Positions 28,121 to 36,158 of a stretch of 64,000 nt of DNA are shown here, in pieces (position 1 is the first letter of the stretch; the number at the start of each line of letters is the position of its first letter). This DNA is from Luteibacter aegosomatis (lineage in GTDB: Bacteria; Pseudomonadota; Gammaproteobacteria; Xanthomonadales; Rhodanobacteraceae). Under the pieces are notes generated by a model that did no database searches, was not told the origin of the DNA, and saw only the letters and a program-made list of their open reading frames with translations. The translations under genes and the position numbers were made by a program. The stretch spans positions 4,616,501 to 4,680,500 of the forward strand of contig NZ_CP095740.1 in the NCBI RefSeq assembly GCF_023078455.1. Reading direction: 5' to 3'.

Positions 28121-31078
28121 TCAGGACACTACCGGATCGAGCGGTGCCGGGCGCGCACCCAGCTGATCCAGCGGCACCGCGCGCGAGAACAGCCAGCCCT
28201 GCATCGACGTGCAACCTTCCGACAACAACCAGCGCCGCTGCTTTTCGGTCTCCACGCCCTCGGCCACCACCTCGAGGTTGAGGCTGCGCGCGAGGAAGAC
28301 GATGGACCGGCAGATCGAGGCATCCACGTCGTCCTGCAGGAGCGTGCTGGTGAAATGCCGGTCGATCTTGATCTTGTCCAGCGGCAGTCGCGACAGGTAG
28401 GTGAGGTTGGAATAGCCCGTGCCGAAGTCGTCCAGCGCGATGCTGACGCCCATCGCGCGCAACTCGTGCAGCGTGCGGATCGCCCGCTCGGGCTCGAGCA
28501 TGAAGGCGCTTTCGGTCAGTTCCAGTTCCAGCAACGAGGCGCGCGCGCCGGTTTCCGTCAGTGCCTGGCGCACCTCGGCCACGAGGTCGGTATGCGCCAG
28601 CTGCATCGCCGAGACGTTCACCGCGACGCGGCAATGCGGCCCGAGCACCTCGGCCACGCGATGCTGGCGACGACAGGCCTCGCGCAGCACCCACTGGCCG
28701 ATCTGCACGATGGCGCCGGTTTCCTCCAGCAGCGGCACGAGGCGGTCGGGCGAACCGAGGTCGCCCGGCGCCGAGGGCCAGCGCAGCAGGGCTTCCACGC
28801 CGATGACGCGGCCGTCGTCGCCGGAGTGCTGCGTCTGCCAGGCCAGCGACAGTTCCTGGTCCAGGTGCGCGCCGGACAACCGCGTGAGCACCGTAAGCCG
28901 TGCCATCGCGGTGGCATGCATGTCCGGCGAGTAGCGTTTCCAGGTGTGGCGGCCCGAGCGCTTGGCGTCGTACATGGCCGTGTCGGCATTGCGGATCAAC
29001 GTATCGGCATCGGCGCCGTCGCGGGTGGCGAAGGCCACGCCGATGCTGCATCGCAGGCGCTGCACCGTGCCGCCGACCTCGAGCGGTTCCTCGATGGCAT
29101 TCTGGATGCGCGGAAGCACGTCGAGCGCCTTGGCCGGCGAACAGGTGAAAGGCACCATCGCCACGAATTCGTCGCCGCCGAAGCGGCCCACGTGGCCTTC
29201 GCCTTCCAGTGCGTCGCCCAGGCGCAGCGTGATGTCACGCAGCACCTGGTCGCCCAGTTCGTGGCCGAGCGCATCGTTGATGACCTTGAAATGGTCCAGG
29301 TCGATGAACAGCACCATCAGGCCCGAACCGTCCCGCGTGCTGTTGGCGATCATGCGTTGCAGGGTGCCGCGTAGCGAGCGGCGGTTGGGCAGCCCGGTGA
29401 GTTCGTCGTGGGTGGCCTGGTAATTGAGCCGCTCCTCGTAGCGACGCTGTTCGGTCACGTCGCGCACGATCACCAGCGTGCCCCGGCCCCCATCGCGCAC
29501 TTCGGACAATGCCAGCTCCGCCTCGAACGGCATGCCTTCCTCGGGTTCGAGCCAGGCGGTGACGCTGGCGCTCTCGCCGCCGCGGCGGATGGCGTCCAGC
29601 GCATCGGTATCCATGAACGCCGATGCCTCGCGGCCGACCAGCGTGCTGCCTTCGCGGCCCAGGCGCTGCTCGGCGAGGAGGTTGGCGTATTCGATACGGT
29701 CGTCGCGCACGATCACCAACGGCAGCGGCACGCGCGCCAGCAGTTGGCGGTAGGCGGCTTCGCTGGCGGCGAGGTCACGATCGCTGTCGCGCAGGCGAAG
29801 GCGTGTTTCGTGCAGGTCGGTGATTTCGGTGATCGTGCCGGCGAGGATCGACGCACCTTCCTCGTTGGTGATGCGCGCTCCGCGCATGGTCACCTGCACC
29901 TCGCTGCCGTCGGGACGGCACAGCCGATGCTCGATGTCGTACGGGCCATCGCCGTGGTCGAAGCGATGCAGCCACTCGACGATCAGCGGCTGGTCGTCGG
30001 GATGCACGAGCTTGTAATAGGTGCCCTGGCGCCCCTCGACGCGCTCCGGCGGCAGGCCGGTGATTTCGTGCACCTGGCCGGACCAGGCGATGGTACCGGT
30101 GCTGAGGTCCGCCTCCCATAGGCCGATGTGGCCGGTGCGCTGCACGTCGCCGAGGTGGCGCGAGGTACGGGTGAGGGCATCCACCAGTCGCACCTGGCGG
30201 CGATAGGCGCGGGCGAACAGCGCGGCGCCGACGTTGAGCACCAGCACCAGCACCAGCGTGGCGAGCATCGAGGGTTGCGCCTGGCGCATCCAGTCGTCGC
30301 GCACCCCGGCGCGATCCACGCCGATCACCACCACGAAGGGATAGCGCGCCGACGCCGCGCGCGCGAAGAGGTGTTCCGCGTCTTCGTCGGAAACGGCGCC
30401 CCCGGCGATGTTCGGCACACCGTGCCAAGGGGGAATGCCGTCGTCACGACAGCTGACGAAGAAGCGGCCTTCGGGGGAGAACACGGCCATGCCGGCTCGG
30501 CCCAGCATCATGTGGCGCATGCCCTCGCGCACGCGCGCCGCCTCGATGAGGGTGCCGACGGCCGACGGATACGCGACGCGCGTATCGGCGATCACGCGAA
30601 TGCTCGCGGCCATCGTGGGCGTGGCGGGGCTGATCGACACCCGCACGCCGGTGCCGAGCACCGTGCGTCGAGGCACGTCCATGCTCGGCCGCCAATCGAC
30701 GCTCGGGGTGCCGACTGCGGCGACCGGTTCGCCCTGCGCATCGAGCGCGACGAAGCCCGGCAGTTCGGGATGGCGCGCCAACACTTCCGCCAGGCGCAGG
30801 CGGAGCGAGTCCTCCCCGGGTCCGTCGATGGCGTTGCGCAAGGCCAGCAGCGGGCCGAGGCTCGAGTCGATCTGCTGGTCCACGATCCGGACCAGCGCGC
30901 TCGCCGCCGCGGAGGCCTGCCTGCGCTGGCCGGCCAGCATGCGATCGTAACCGTCGACCTGGAGCACGGCCACCAGCGCCACCACGCCGACCGACACCGC
31001 CAGGGAGACGGCCCACGTCGCCAGCCTTACCTGCCGGGCGCGCGCGTTCCTCGCTCCTGTTGGCTTGCCCCATCCCAC
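28121..31078 (-). CDS. Membrane PAS-GGDEF-EAL cyclic-di-GMP protein
   Basis: 985 residues if started at GTG 31078; the frame is open to 31246 and the true start is uncertain, but residues before the first helix look non-family. Order: helix 1 (about 15-38), a ~200-residue periplasmic sensor, helix 2, PAS (about 300-410), a second PAS (about 425-530), GGDEF with an intact GGDEF active site, and EAL with EALLRW, DDFGTGYSNL and KIKIDR motifs. Both synthase and phosphodiesterase motifs are intact. The RxxD inhibitory site expected before GGDEF is replaced by EGEG, so product inhibition is probably absent. Divergent from pagL. Confidence 0.88.
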   Translation of the reverse strand: MGWGKPTGARNARARQVRLATWAVSLAVSVGVVALVAVLQVDGYDRMLAGQRRQASAAASALVRIVDQQIDSSLGPLLALRNAIDGPGEDSLRLRLAEVLARHPELPGFVALDAQGEPVAAVGTPSVDWRPSMDVPRRTVLGTGVRVSISPATPTMAASIRVIADTRVAYPSAVGTLIEAARVREGMRHMMLGRAGMAVFSPEGRFFVSCRDDGIPPWHGVPNIAGGAVSDEDAEHLFARAASARYPFVVVIGVDRAGVRDDWMRQAQPSMLATLVLVLVLNVGAALFARAYRRQVRLVDALTRTSRHLGDVQRTGHIGLWEADLSTGTIAWSGQVHEITGLPPERVEGRQGTYYKLVHPDDQPLIVEWLHRFDHGDGPYDIEHRLCRPDGSEVQVTMRGARITNEEGASILAGTITEITDLHETRLRLRDSDRDLAASEAAYRQLLARVPLPLVIVRDDRIEYANLLAEQRLGREGSTLVGREASAFMDTDALDAIRRGGESASVTAWLEPEEGMPFEAELALSEVRDGGRGTLVIVRDVTEQRRYEERLNYQATHDELTGLPNRRSLRGTLQRMIANSTRDGSGLMVLFIDLDHFKVINDALGHELGDQVLRDITLRLGDALEGEGHVGRFGGDEFVAMVPFTCSPAKALDVLPRIQNAIEEPLEVGGTVQRLRCSIGVAFATRDGADADTLIRNADTAMYDAKRSGRHTWKRYSPDMHATAMARLTVLTRLSGAHLDQELSLAWQTQHSGDDGRVIGVEALLRWPSAPGDLGSPDRLVPLLEETGAIVQIGQWVLREACRRQHRVAEVLGPHCRVAVNVSAMQLAHTDLVAEVRQALTETGARASLLELELTESAFMLEPERAIRTLHELRAMGVSIALDDFGTGYSNLTYLSRLPLDKIKIDRHFTSTLLQDDVDASICRSIVFLARSLNLEVVAEGVETEKQRRWLLSEGCTSMQGWLFSRAVPLDQLGARPAPLDPVVS

Positions 31079-31331
31079 CGTCCCAGTAACCCCGTCCGTC
31101 CGCTGACCCGCCCATGCCGACCGCCGACATGGGGTACTCGTTGCGTCATTAACGGCAGGCCCGCGACGGTCTTGAACGCATGCCACGGCCCGTATTGTCA
31201 AAACACCGCACCCGCATCTTCCTACCATGTGTGGGAAAAATCTCACCCCACCCCTTTATTCACGCAGGGTGAACACCATTTACCGAACGATTCAGTTCAC
31301 AAACCTACAGACCTCAAGGATTTTCGTCCCC

Positions 31332-31862
31332 ATGCGCTCGTCCCGCCTCGCCCTCGGCGCTCTCGCCGCCCTGTCCCTCGCCGCCGCAGCCGCTCCGGCC
31401 GCCGCCGCCCACCTGGAGATTCAGGGCGGCCGAAGCTACATGGACGATCATGGAACGCCTGCCTTCTTCATCGAGTCGATCTTCGAACCCGAGCAGATGG
31501 GCCAGAGCCGCTTCACCTGGTCGCCGGACATCTCGATCGGCTACATCAAGGGCCGCGACATCGGCCGCTACCGCGATTCCCGCCCCGGCGTGACCAATAA
31601 CGTGTGGATCGGCGCCGCCGGTGCGCGCTTCCACTACGGCAGCTCGGGCGACTGGTACCAGCCGCTGTTCTTCAGCTTCCAGGTGGCCGGCACGGCGGGC
31701 GGTCGCACGCAGGCCCTGTCCAGCGGTTACGAGTTCGTCAGCACGCTGGGTTACCAGTGGAAGAACGTCAGCTTCCAGGTGCGCCACATCTCCAACGGCA
31801 GCTTCAAGGAACCGAACCGCGGCGAGACGATGGCGCTGGTGGGTATCGGGTTCGATATCTGA
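31332..31862 (+). CDS. pagL: Lipid A 3-O-deacylase (PagL)
   Basis: 176 residues from ATG 31332. The signal peptide ends at AAAA-HLEI, and an eight-stranded outer-membrane barrel follows. The active site is intact: H152 and S154 in RHISNGS and E165 in NRGET, the His-Ser-Glu triad of PagL. It removes the 3-position acyl chain of lipid A at the outer leaflet, which lowers TLR4 activation and alters membrane permeability. AAGGA lies about 11 bases upstream, longer than ideal. A strong terminator follows, so the gene is monocistronic. The GGDEF-EAL gene is divergent from it. Confidence 0.93.
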   Translation: MRSSRLALGALAALSLAAAAAPAAAAHLEIQGGRSYMDDHGTPAFFIESIFEPEQMGQSRFTWSPDISIGYIKGRDIGRYRDSRPGVTNNVWIGAAGARFHYGSSGDWYQPLFFSFQVAGTAGGRTQALSSGYEFVSTLGYQWKNVSFQVRHISNGSFKEPNRGETMALVGIGFDI

Positions 31863-31889
31863 TTCTTGCGGAAACGTTCGTAAGAAATG

Positions 31890-31924
31890 GAGCCCGGTTG
31901 GCGACGACCGGGCTCTTTTGTTTT
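31890..31924 (+). terminator. Rho-independent terminator of pagL
   Basis: A 9-bp stem GAGCCCGGT/ACCGGGCTC (31890-31898 with 31907-31915) followed by TTTTGTTTT. Confidence 0.9.
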
Positions 31925-32154
31925 CTCGGCTTTGCCATCGTCTTGAAGCGAGGGCGTCGAGGCACGGAGCTCGGACGCGTCATCTCCGTCGCTAAATCCT
32001 CGTCCGGCTTTGCCTCCCTCCGGAGACGCTCCGGAGACGACACGCCCCGGCTCCCTACGGCGCTTCGGATACATGGGAGGAGAGCAAAGCGCGGATTGTT
32101 CCAATCACACATCTACGCGCACGTAGAACCTACGATTCCTACAACCACCTACCA

Positions 32155-32193
32155 CCTCACATCGCTCCTGCGCACGCAGGAGCCCAGCGCCTT
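32155..32193. repeat. Single REP element (inverse orientation)
   Basis: A hairpin CTCCTGCG-CA-CGCAGGAG flanked by CCTCACATCG and CCCAGCGCCTT, the inverse of the REP unit at 8132. Its partner-like copy at 33270 points the other way, so the pair is back to back rather than a normal REPIN. Confidence 0.7.
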
Positions 32194-32552
32194 GAATTCG
32201 GTTTTCGCTAACCACCCATACGGCTCTTCGCTCTAGCGAAAAGAAAAGCCCGACAACGTCAACGTCATCAGGCTCTCTATCGATGAATCATACTCATTGC
32301 CCATGCACGCAAGGACGAACCTATCGATTCCGCGCCATAGCCCCAGGCTTTATCTTTTCGTCAAACGCATCCGACATAAAAACGACATCGATACAGGCAA
32401 CTACATCGACAACCTGTCGCTGAAGAATCGAACTTTCGGCTTTGTAGTATCGAATCTAACGCCATCTCAGCCTTTAACGGCTGGCCTCCCATCTTTTCGA
32501 TCGGACTGCGGGACATGACATGACGGAACCCAACAGAATTACTGTCTACGCA

Positions 32553-32594
32553 GATCTTTCGTAACTCAAGGGCAACGTTGAGTTACGAAAGATC
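32553..32594. repeat. Perfect 17-bp inverted repeat with 8-nt loop
   Basis: GATCTTTCGTAACTCAA (32553-32569) and its exact complement (32578-32594) around GGGCAACG. It lies 60 bases beyond the 3' end of the small membrane-protein gene on the minus strand. It could terminate that transcript, but has no T-run; it could equally be a mobile-element trace. Confidence 0.6.
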
Positions 32595-32653
32595 CGACAA
32601 ATTCATCAATCGTCCAAATATCTTCATTAGCGCTAGACGATCGAAGGCCTTCA

Positions 32654-32941
32654 CTATGGTTGAAGGAATGCTTTTAAACACAGCATCAAAAGGCTAGCAC
32701 CACCAACGCATCCAAGGAATCCGCAAATTCCGAAAAAAACCCTACGACGCCATATCAGCCCCCTGTCAGTCAGGACTGCAGGAATCGTCAGTGCATTTAT
32801 CGGGTTCCATAACGTCCGTCGCGAAAATCTTTCTCCCGGGGATTTGAAATGCCTGACCATTCCAATTAACGAGACAAGTGTAAAAGCCCAGAATGCAAAA
32901 CCAGCCAATATAAGCGCACAGAACAAAATGACAAATCCCAA
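32654..32941 (-). CDS. Small two-helix membrane protein, unknown function
   Basis: 95 residues from TTG 32941, with AGGAG about 9 bases upstream on the minus strand. Two clear membrane helices (about residues 2-28 and 67-91) flank a polar, basic loop containing SPGERFSRRTLWNPINAL and a RGLIWRRR stretch. I do not recognise a family. It lies alone in the AT-richer region, and its codon use is visibly less GC-biased than its neighbours, which may indicate transfer. Reality of the gene rests on the ribosome-binding site and helix pattern. Confidence 0.55.
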   Translation of the reverse strand: MGFVILFCALILAGFAFWAFTLVSLIGMVRHFKSPGERFSRRTLWNPINALTIPAVLTDRGLIWRRRVFFGICGFLGCVGGASLLMLCLKAFLQP

Positions 32942-33185
32942 GAATGCTTCTCCTCAGTCTTCACCACATCCCAGGATAGGGCATGTTCGGATCGATATCG
33001 AAGAAACCTCGGCCCTCGGAACTTCGGTGCAAGGGGAGACATCGACGTGACCTTTCGGCTCTTCGAAGCATCGTGAATCCCATCTTTCCGGAGTAGAAGA
33101 CGAACTCTTCGTCGGTCGTGCGGTGCCGCCTGTGCCCGCATGTGGGTGATGCCTCTCGTGCACTTCACAAAATCGTCCGACGGAA
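32942..33185. other. Intergenic stretch without a convincing gene
   Basis: No credible frame. An open frame crosses it on the minus strand (32866-33378), but it translates the REP and the terminator hairpin and resembles no protein. Nothing else is evident. Confidence 0.4.
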
Positions 33186-33219
33186 ACAAAAAGCCCGGCG
33201 ACACGATGTCGCCGGGCTT
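33186..33219 (-). terminator. Strong bidirectional terminator after emrB
   Basis: A perfect 13-bp stem AAGCCCGGCGACA/TGTCGCCGGGCTT (33191-33203 with 33207-33219) with five A residues on the left, read as a T-run by minus-strand transcripts from the efflux operon. The right side also has CGTTTT. Confidence 0.85.
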
Positions 33220-33269
33220 CGTTTTGGAACGGCAGGAACCGATGCGATGCTGTCGCTTGCCCTGGCCTG

Positions 33270-33308
33270 AGGCGCTGGGTTCCTGCGTGCGCAGGAACGA
33301 CGTGAGGG
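33270..33308. repeat. Single REP element (forward orientation)
   Basis: AGGCGCTGGG, then a hairpin TTCCTGCG-TG-CGCAGGAA, then CGACGTGAGG; same unit as the left half of the REPIN at 8132. It lies just past the emrB stop. Confidence 0.72.
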
Positions 33309-33320
33309 GTAGGGAAGGGC

Positions 33321-34847
33321 TTAGTGTCCCGAGGCTGCCGGGCCAGCTTTCGCCGCGAACGGCGGCTTCGCCAGCCATACCACGAAGATCAGCGCCATGA
33401 AGATGAAGCCGAGCAGTTCGAATACTTCATTGAACGAGATCTGGTAGCCCTGCTGCGTGATCGCCTGGTTGATGGCGGCGGCCGCGTACGTCGGATCGCC
33501 GTGGCCCATCTGCGCCAGCGCCTGCTGCGCGTCCGGGTTGAACGGCGTGATGTTCTCCGCCAACCGCTCGTGGTGCACGATCGCGCGGTGATCCCACAGG
33601 AACGTGGTGAGCGAGGCCGCGAAGCTGCCGCCCAGCGTACGCAGGAACGTCGCCAGGCCCGAGCCCGCGGCGATCTCGCGCGGTTGCAGGTCGGACAGCA
33701 GGATCGACAGCACCGGCATGAAGAACAACGCCACGCCGAGGCCCTGGACCAGCTGCACGCCGGCCACGTGGTAGAAGTCCACGTCGAGGTAGAAGTCCGA
33801 ACGCATGAAGCAGGTGGCGCCCATCACGATGAACGCGCCCGATGCGAGGATACGCAGGTCTACCTTGTGCGCGTAGCGGCCCACGAACGGCGTGAGGATC
33901 ACCGGCAGGATGCCCAGCGGCGCCGCGGCGAAGCCGGCCCATGTCGACGTGTAGCCCACGTTGCGTTGCAACCACTGCGGCACGAGCAGGCCGATGGCGA
34001 AGAACGCCGCGTAGGCCAGCACGAGGCACAACGTGCCCATCGCGAAGTTGCGGTGGCGGAAGAGCTTGAGGTTGACGATCGGATCCTTGTCGGTGAGTTC
34101 CCAGATCAGGAACACCGCCAGGCCGATCGCGGCGATGATCGCGGTGGCGACGATGAAGGTGGAATTGAACCAGTCCTCGTCGTTGCCCTTGTCGAGCACC
34201 ACCTGCAACGCGCCCACGCCGATGATGAGCGTGATGAGGCCGACGTAATCCACCTTCGGCTTCTCGGTGGTTTCCGGGCGCCCCTTCATCTGGTTGGCCA
34301 CCACCATGCTCGCGAAGATGCCGATGGGGACGTTGATGAAGAAGATCCACGGCCAGGTGTAGTTGTCGGTGATCCAACCGCCGAGGATCGGGCCCGCGAT
34401 GGGCGCCACGACGGTCACCATCGCCAGCAGCGCGAGCGCCATGCCGCGTTTGGCCGGTGGATAGATCGAGATCAGCAGCGACTGCGTGATCGGGTACATC
34501 GGGCCCGCCACCGCGCCCTGGATGGCGCGGAACAGGATGAGCATGCTCATGCTCTGCGCGATGCCGCACAGGAACGAGGCCAGCGAGAACAGCAGCGTGG
34601 CCCACACGAACAGCTTGGTTTCGCCGAAGCGGCGGGTGAGGAAGCCGGTGAGCGGCAGCGCGATGGCGTTGCTCACCGCGAACGAGGTGATCACCCACGT
34701 GCTCTGGTTGGAGCTGACGCCCAGGTTGCCCGCGATGGTGGGCAGGGAGACGTTCGCGATCGTGGTGTCCAGCACCTGCATGAAGGTCGCGAGCGACAGT
34801 CCCACCGTGGACAACGCCAGATTGGGCGGTCGAAATTCGGTGCTCAT
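33321..34847 (-). CDS. emrB: DHA2-family multidrug MFS transporter (EmrB-like)
   Basis: 508 residues and about fourteen membrane helices. Family signatures are LDTTIANVSLPTIAGNLG in helix 1, the motif around LTRRFGETKLF after helix 2, and FRAIQGAVAGPMYP in helix 4. EmrB-type pumps use proton exchange and hand drugs to an EmrA adaptor and a TolC-like channel. All parts are in one operon here: the adaptor gene starts 1.3 kb upstream and the OMF and MarR genes precede it. A 74-bp gap with an 11-bp hairpin separates it from emrA, unusual for a tight operon. Confidence 0.94.
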   Translation of the reverse strand: MSTEFRPPNLALSTVGLSLATFMQVLDTTIANVSLPTIAGNLGVSSNQSTWVITSFAVSNAIALPLTGFLTRRFGETKLFVWATLLFSLASFLCGIAQSMSMLILFRAIQGAVAGPMYPITQSLLISIYPPAKRGMALALLAMVTVVAPIAGPILGGWITDNYTWPWIFFINVPIGIFASMVVANQMKGRPETTEKPKVDYVGLITLIIGVGALQVVLDKGNDEDWFNSTFIVATAIIAAIGLAVFLIWELTDKDPIVNLKLFRHRNFAMGTLCLVLAYAAFFAIGLLVPQWLQRNVGYTSTWAGFAAAPLGILPVILTPFVGRYAHKVDLRILASGAFIVMGATCFMRSDFYLDVDFYHVAGVQLVQGLGVALFFMPVLSILLSDLQPREIAAGSGLATFLRTLGGSFAASLTTFLWDHRAIVHHERLAENITPFNPDAQQALAQMGHGDPTYAAAAINQAITQQGYQISFNEVFELLGFIFMALIFVVWLAKPPFAAKAGPAASGH

Positions 34848-34886
34848 GGATAAGCCTGGTCGTTGGAGGACGTGTCGAAGAGGCGT

Positions 34887-34912
34887 CGGGGTGCGGCATG
34901 CGCCGCACCCCG
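34887..34912 (-). promoter_or_regulatory. Intercistronic hairpin between emrA and emrB
   Basis: A perfect 11-bp stem, CGGGGTGCGGC with GCCGCACCCCG, and an ATGC loop. There is no T-run, so it is more likely an RNA-processing or stability element, or a partial attenuator, than a full terminator. Confidence 0.5.
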
Positions 34913-34921
34913 GTCACGCGC

Positions 34922-36133
34922 TTACTTCGGCGCCTTTTCCTGCTCGCCTTCGCCGGCCGACGCGTTCTCGTGGATCACCTTGGCGATCTCGGCGTCGGCG
35001 CCCGCGAGGCGCTGCGCGTACACGTCGGTAGAGAACTCGGGCTGGGTCGGCGCCTGGGTGGCCAGCAGCGGGCCGTTCTGGTCGTGCAGCGACACCGTCA
35101 CCTTGGTGGAGAGGCCCAGGCGCAGCGGCTTCTCGTCGAGCTGCTTCGGATCGGTGAACACCACGCGGACCGGCACGCGCTGCACGATCTTGATCCAGTT
35201 GCCGGTGGCGTTCTGCGCCGGCAGGATCGAGAACGCGCTGCCGCTGCCGATGCCCAGGCTGCGGATCTTCGCCTTGTACACCACGCTGCTGCCGTACACG
35301 TCGGCGGTGACGTCCACCGGCTGGCCGATGCGCATGTGCTCCATCTGCGTTTCCTTGAAGTTGGCGTCGATCCAGACTTCATGCAGCGGCACCACGGCCA
35401 TCAGGGCGGCGCCCGGCTGCACGCGCTGGCCGAGCTGCACGCTGCGCTTGGCGACGTAGCCGTCCACCGGCGCCACGATCACGGTGCGCGCCTCTTCCAG
35501 CATGGCGTTGCGCAGCTTGGCGGCGGCGGCGCGCACGTCGGGATGCGAGGCCACCACGGTATCGTCGACGAGTACCTTGCTGGTGCTGTAGCTCTGCTTG
35601 GCCGAGGCCAGGCTGCTTTCGGCGGAGGTCAGCGTGTCGAGCGCGTGGGAGAGTTCTTCGGCCGAGATGGCGCCGGACTTGGCGAGGTCGCGACGGCGAT
35701 TGTAGTCGGCGCGGGCGCGATCGACGGCGGTCTGGCGAACGGCGACATCGGCCTGGGCCGAACTCACGTTGTTGTAGAGGCCACGCACGCGACGCACGGT
35801 GTTGGCCAGTTCGGCGCGGGCGCTCTCGACCTGGATCTTCGCGTCGCTGTCGTCGAGCTTCACCATCACGTCGCCCTTGTGCACGAGGTCACCGTCGTCG
35901 GCGGTGATCGAGAGCACGGTGGCGGCGATCTGCGGCGTGATCTGCACGACGTTGCCGTTGACGTAGGCATCGTCGGTGTCCTCGTACCAGCGGCCGTCGA
36001 CGTAGTACCAGACGGTCCAGGCGATCGCGGCGATGACGATCAGCACGACGAGGAGCTTGAGGAAGAACCCGCGACGGCTCTTCGGGGGCGGCGCGACGAC
36101 GGCGCCGGCGGGGGCGGTGGTTTCTTGTGACAT
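34922..36133 (-). CDS. emrA: HlyD-family efflux adaptor (EmrA-like)
   Basis: 403 residues. A short cytoplasmic tail with a proline/alanine-rich run, one membrane helix (about 24-46), then the EmrA-type start of the periplasmic part, YEDTDDAYVNGNVVQITPQI. A long alpha-helical hairpin and the biotinyl-lipoyl-like half motif GYVAKRSVQLGQRVQPGAAL follow. It bridges EmrB to the outer-membrane channel. The start at 36133 lies 25 bases after the OMF stop, on the same transcript. Confidence 0.94.
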   Translation of the reverse strand: MSQETTAPAGAVVAPPPKSRRGFFLKLLVVLIVIAAIAWTVWYYVDGRWYEDTDDAYVNGNVVQITPQIAATVLSITADDGDLVHKGDVMVKLDDSDAKIQVESARAELANTVRRVRGLYNNVSSAQADVAVRQTAVDRARADYNRRRDLAKSGAISAEELSHALDTLTSAESSLASAKQSYSTSKVLVDDTVVASHPDVRAAAAKLRNAMLEEARTVIVAPVDGYVAKRSVQLGQRVQPGAALMAVVPLHEVWIDANFKETQMEHMRIGQPVDVTADVYGSSVVYKAKIRSLGIGSGSAFSILPAQNATGNWIKIVQRVPVRVVFTDPKQLDEKPLRLGLSTKVTVSLHDQNGPLLATQAPTQPEFSTDVYAQRLAGADAEIAKVIHENASAGEGEQEKAPK

Positions 36134-36158
36134 CGTTAGCTGCCTTGGGTAACTGTGA

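Larger units (their letters stand above)
31925..32653. other. Gene-poor, AT-richer region downstream of pagL
   Basis: Across ~730 bp no frame has family-like protein sequence or a ribosome-binding site; short frames here (for example 32297-32518) look accidental. From about 32070 the bases are visibly richer in A and T than the rest of the window. It contains a single REP (32155-32193) and a perfect 17-bp inverted repeat (32553-32594). It may be decayed or transferred sequence. Confidence 0.5.

Noticed and set aside
31751..32104. Minus-strand frame of about 117 residues overlapping the end of pagL
   Set aside because: It crosses the pagL terminator, has no ribosome-binding site and resembles nothing.
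32297..32518. Plus-strand 73-residue frame in the AT-rich region
   Set aside because: No ribosome-binding site and no domain-like pattern; considered accidental.
32866..33378. 170-residue minus-strand open frame after emrB
   Set aside because: It translates the REP and the terminator hairpin (LTSFLRTQEPSA and TKPGDIVSPGF), a sign of non-coding sequence.
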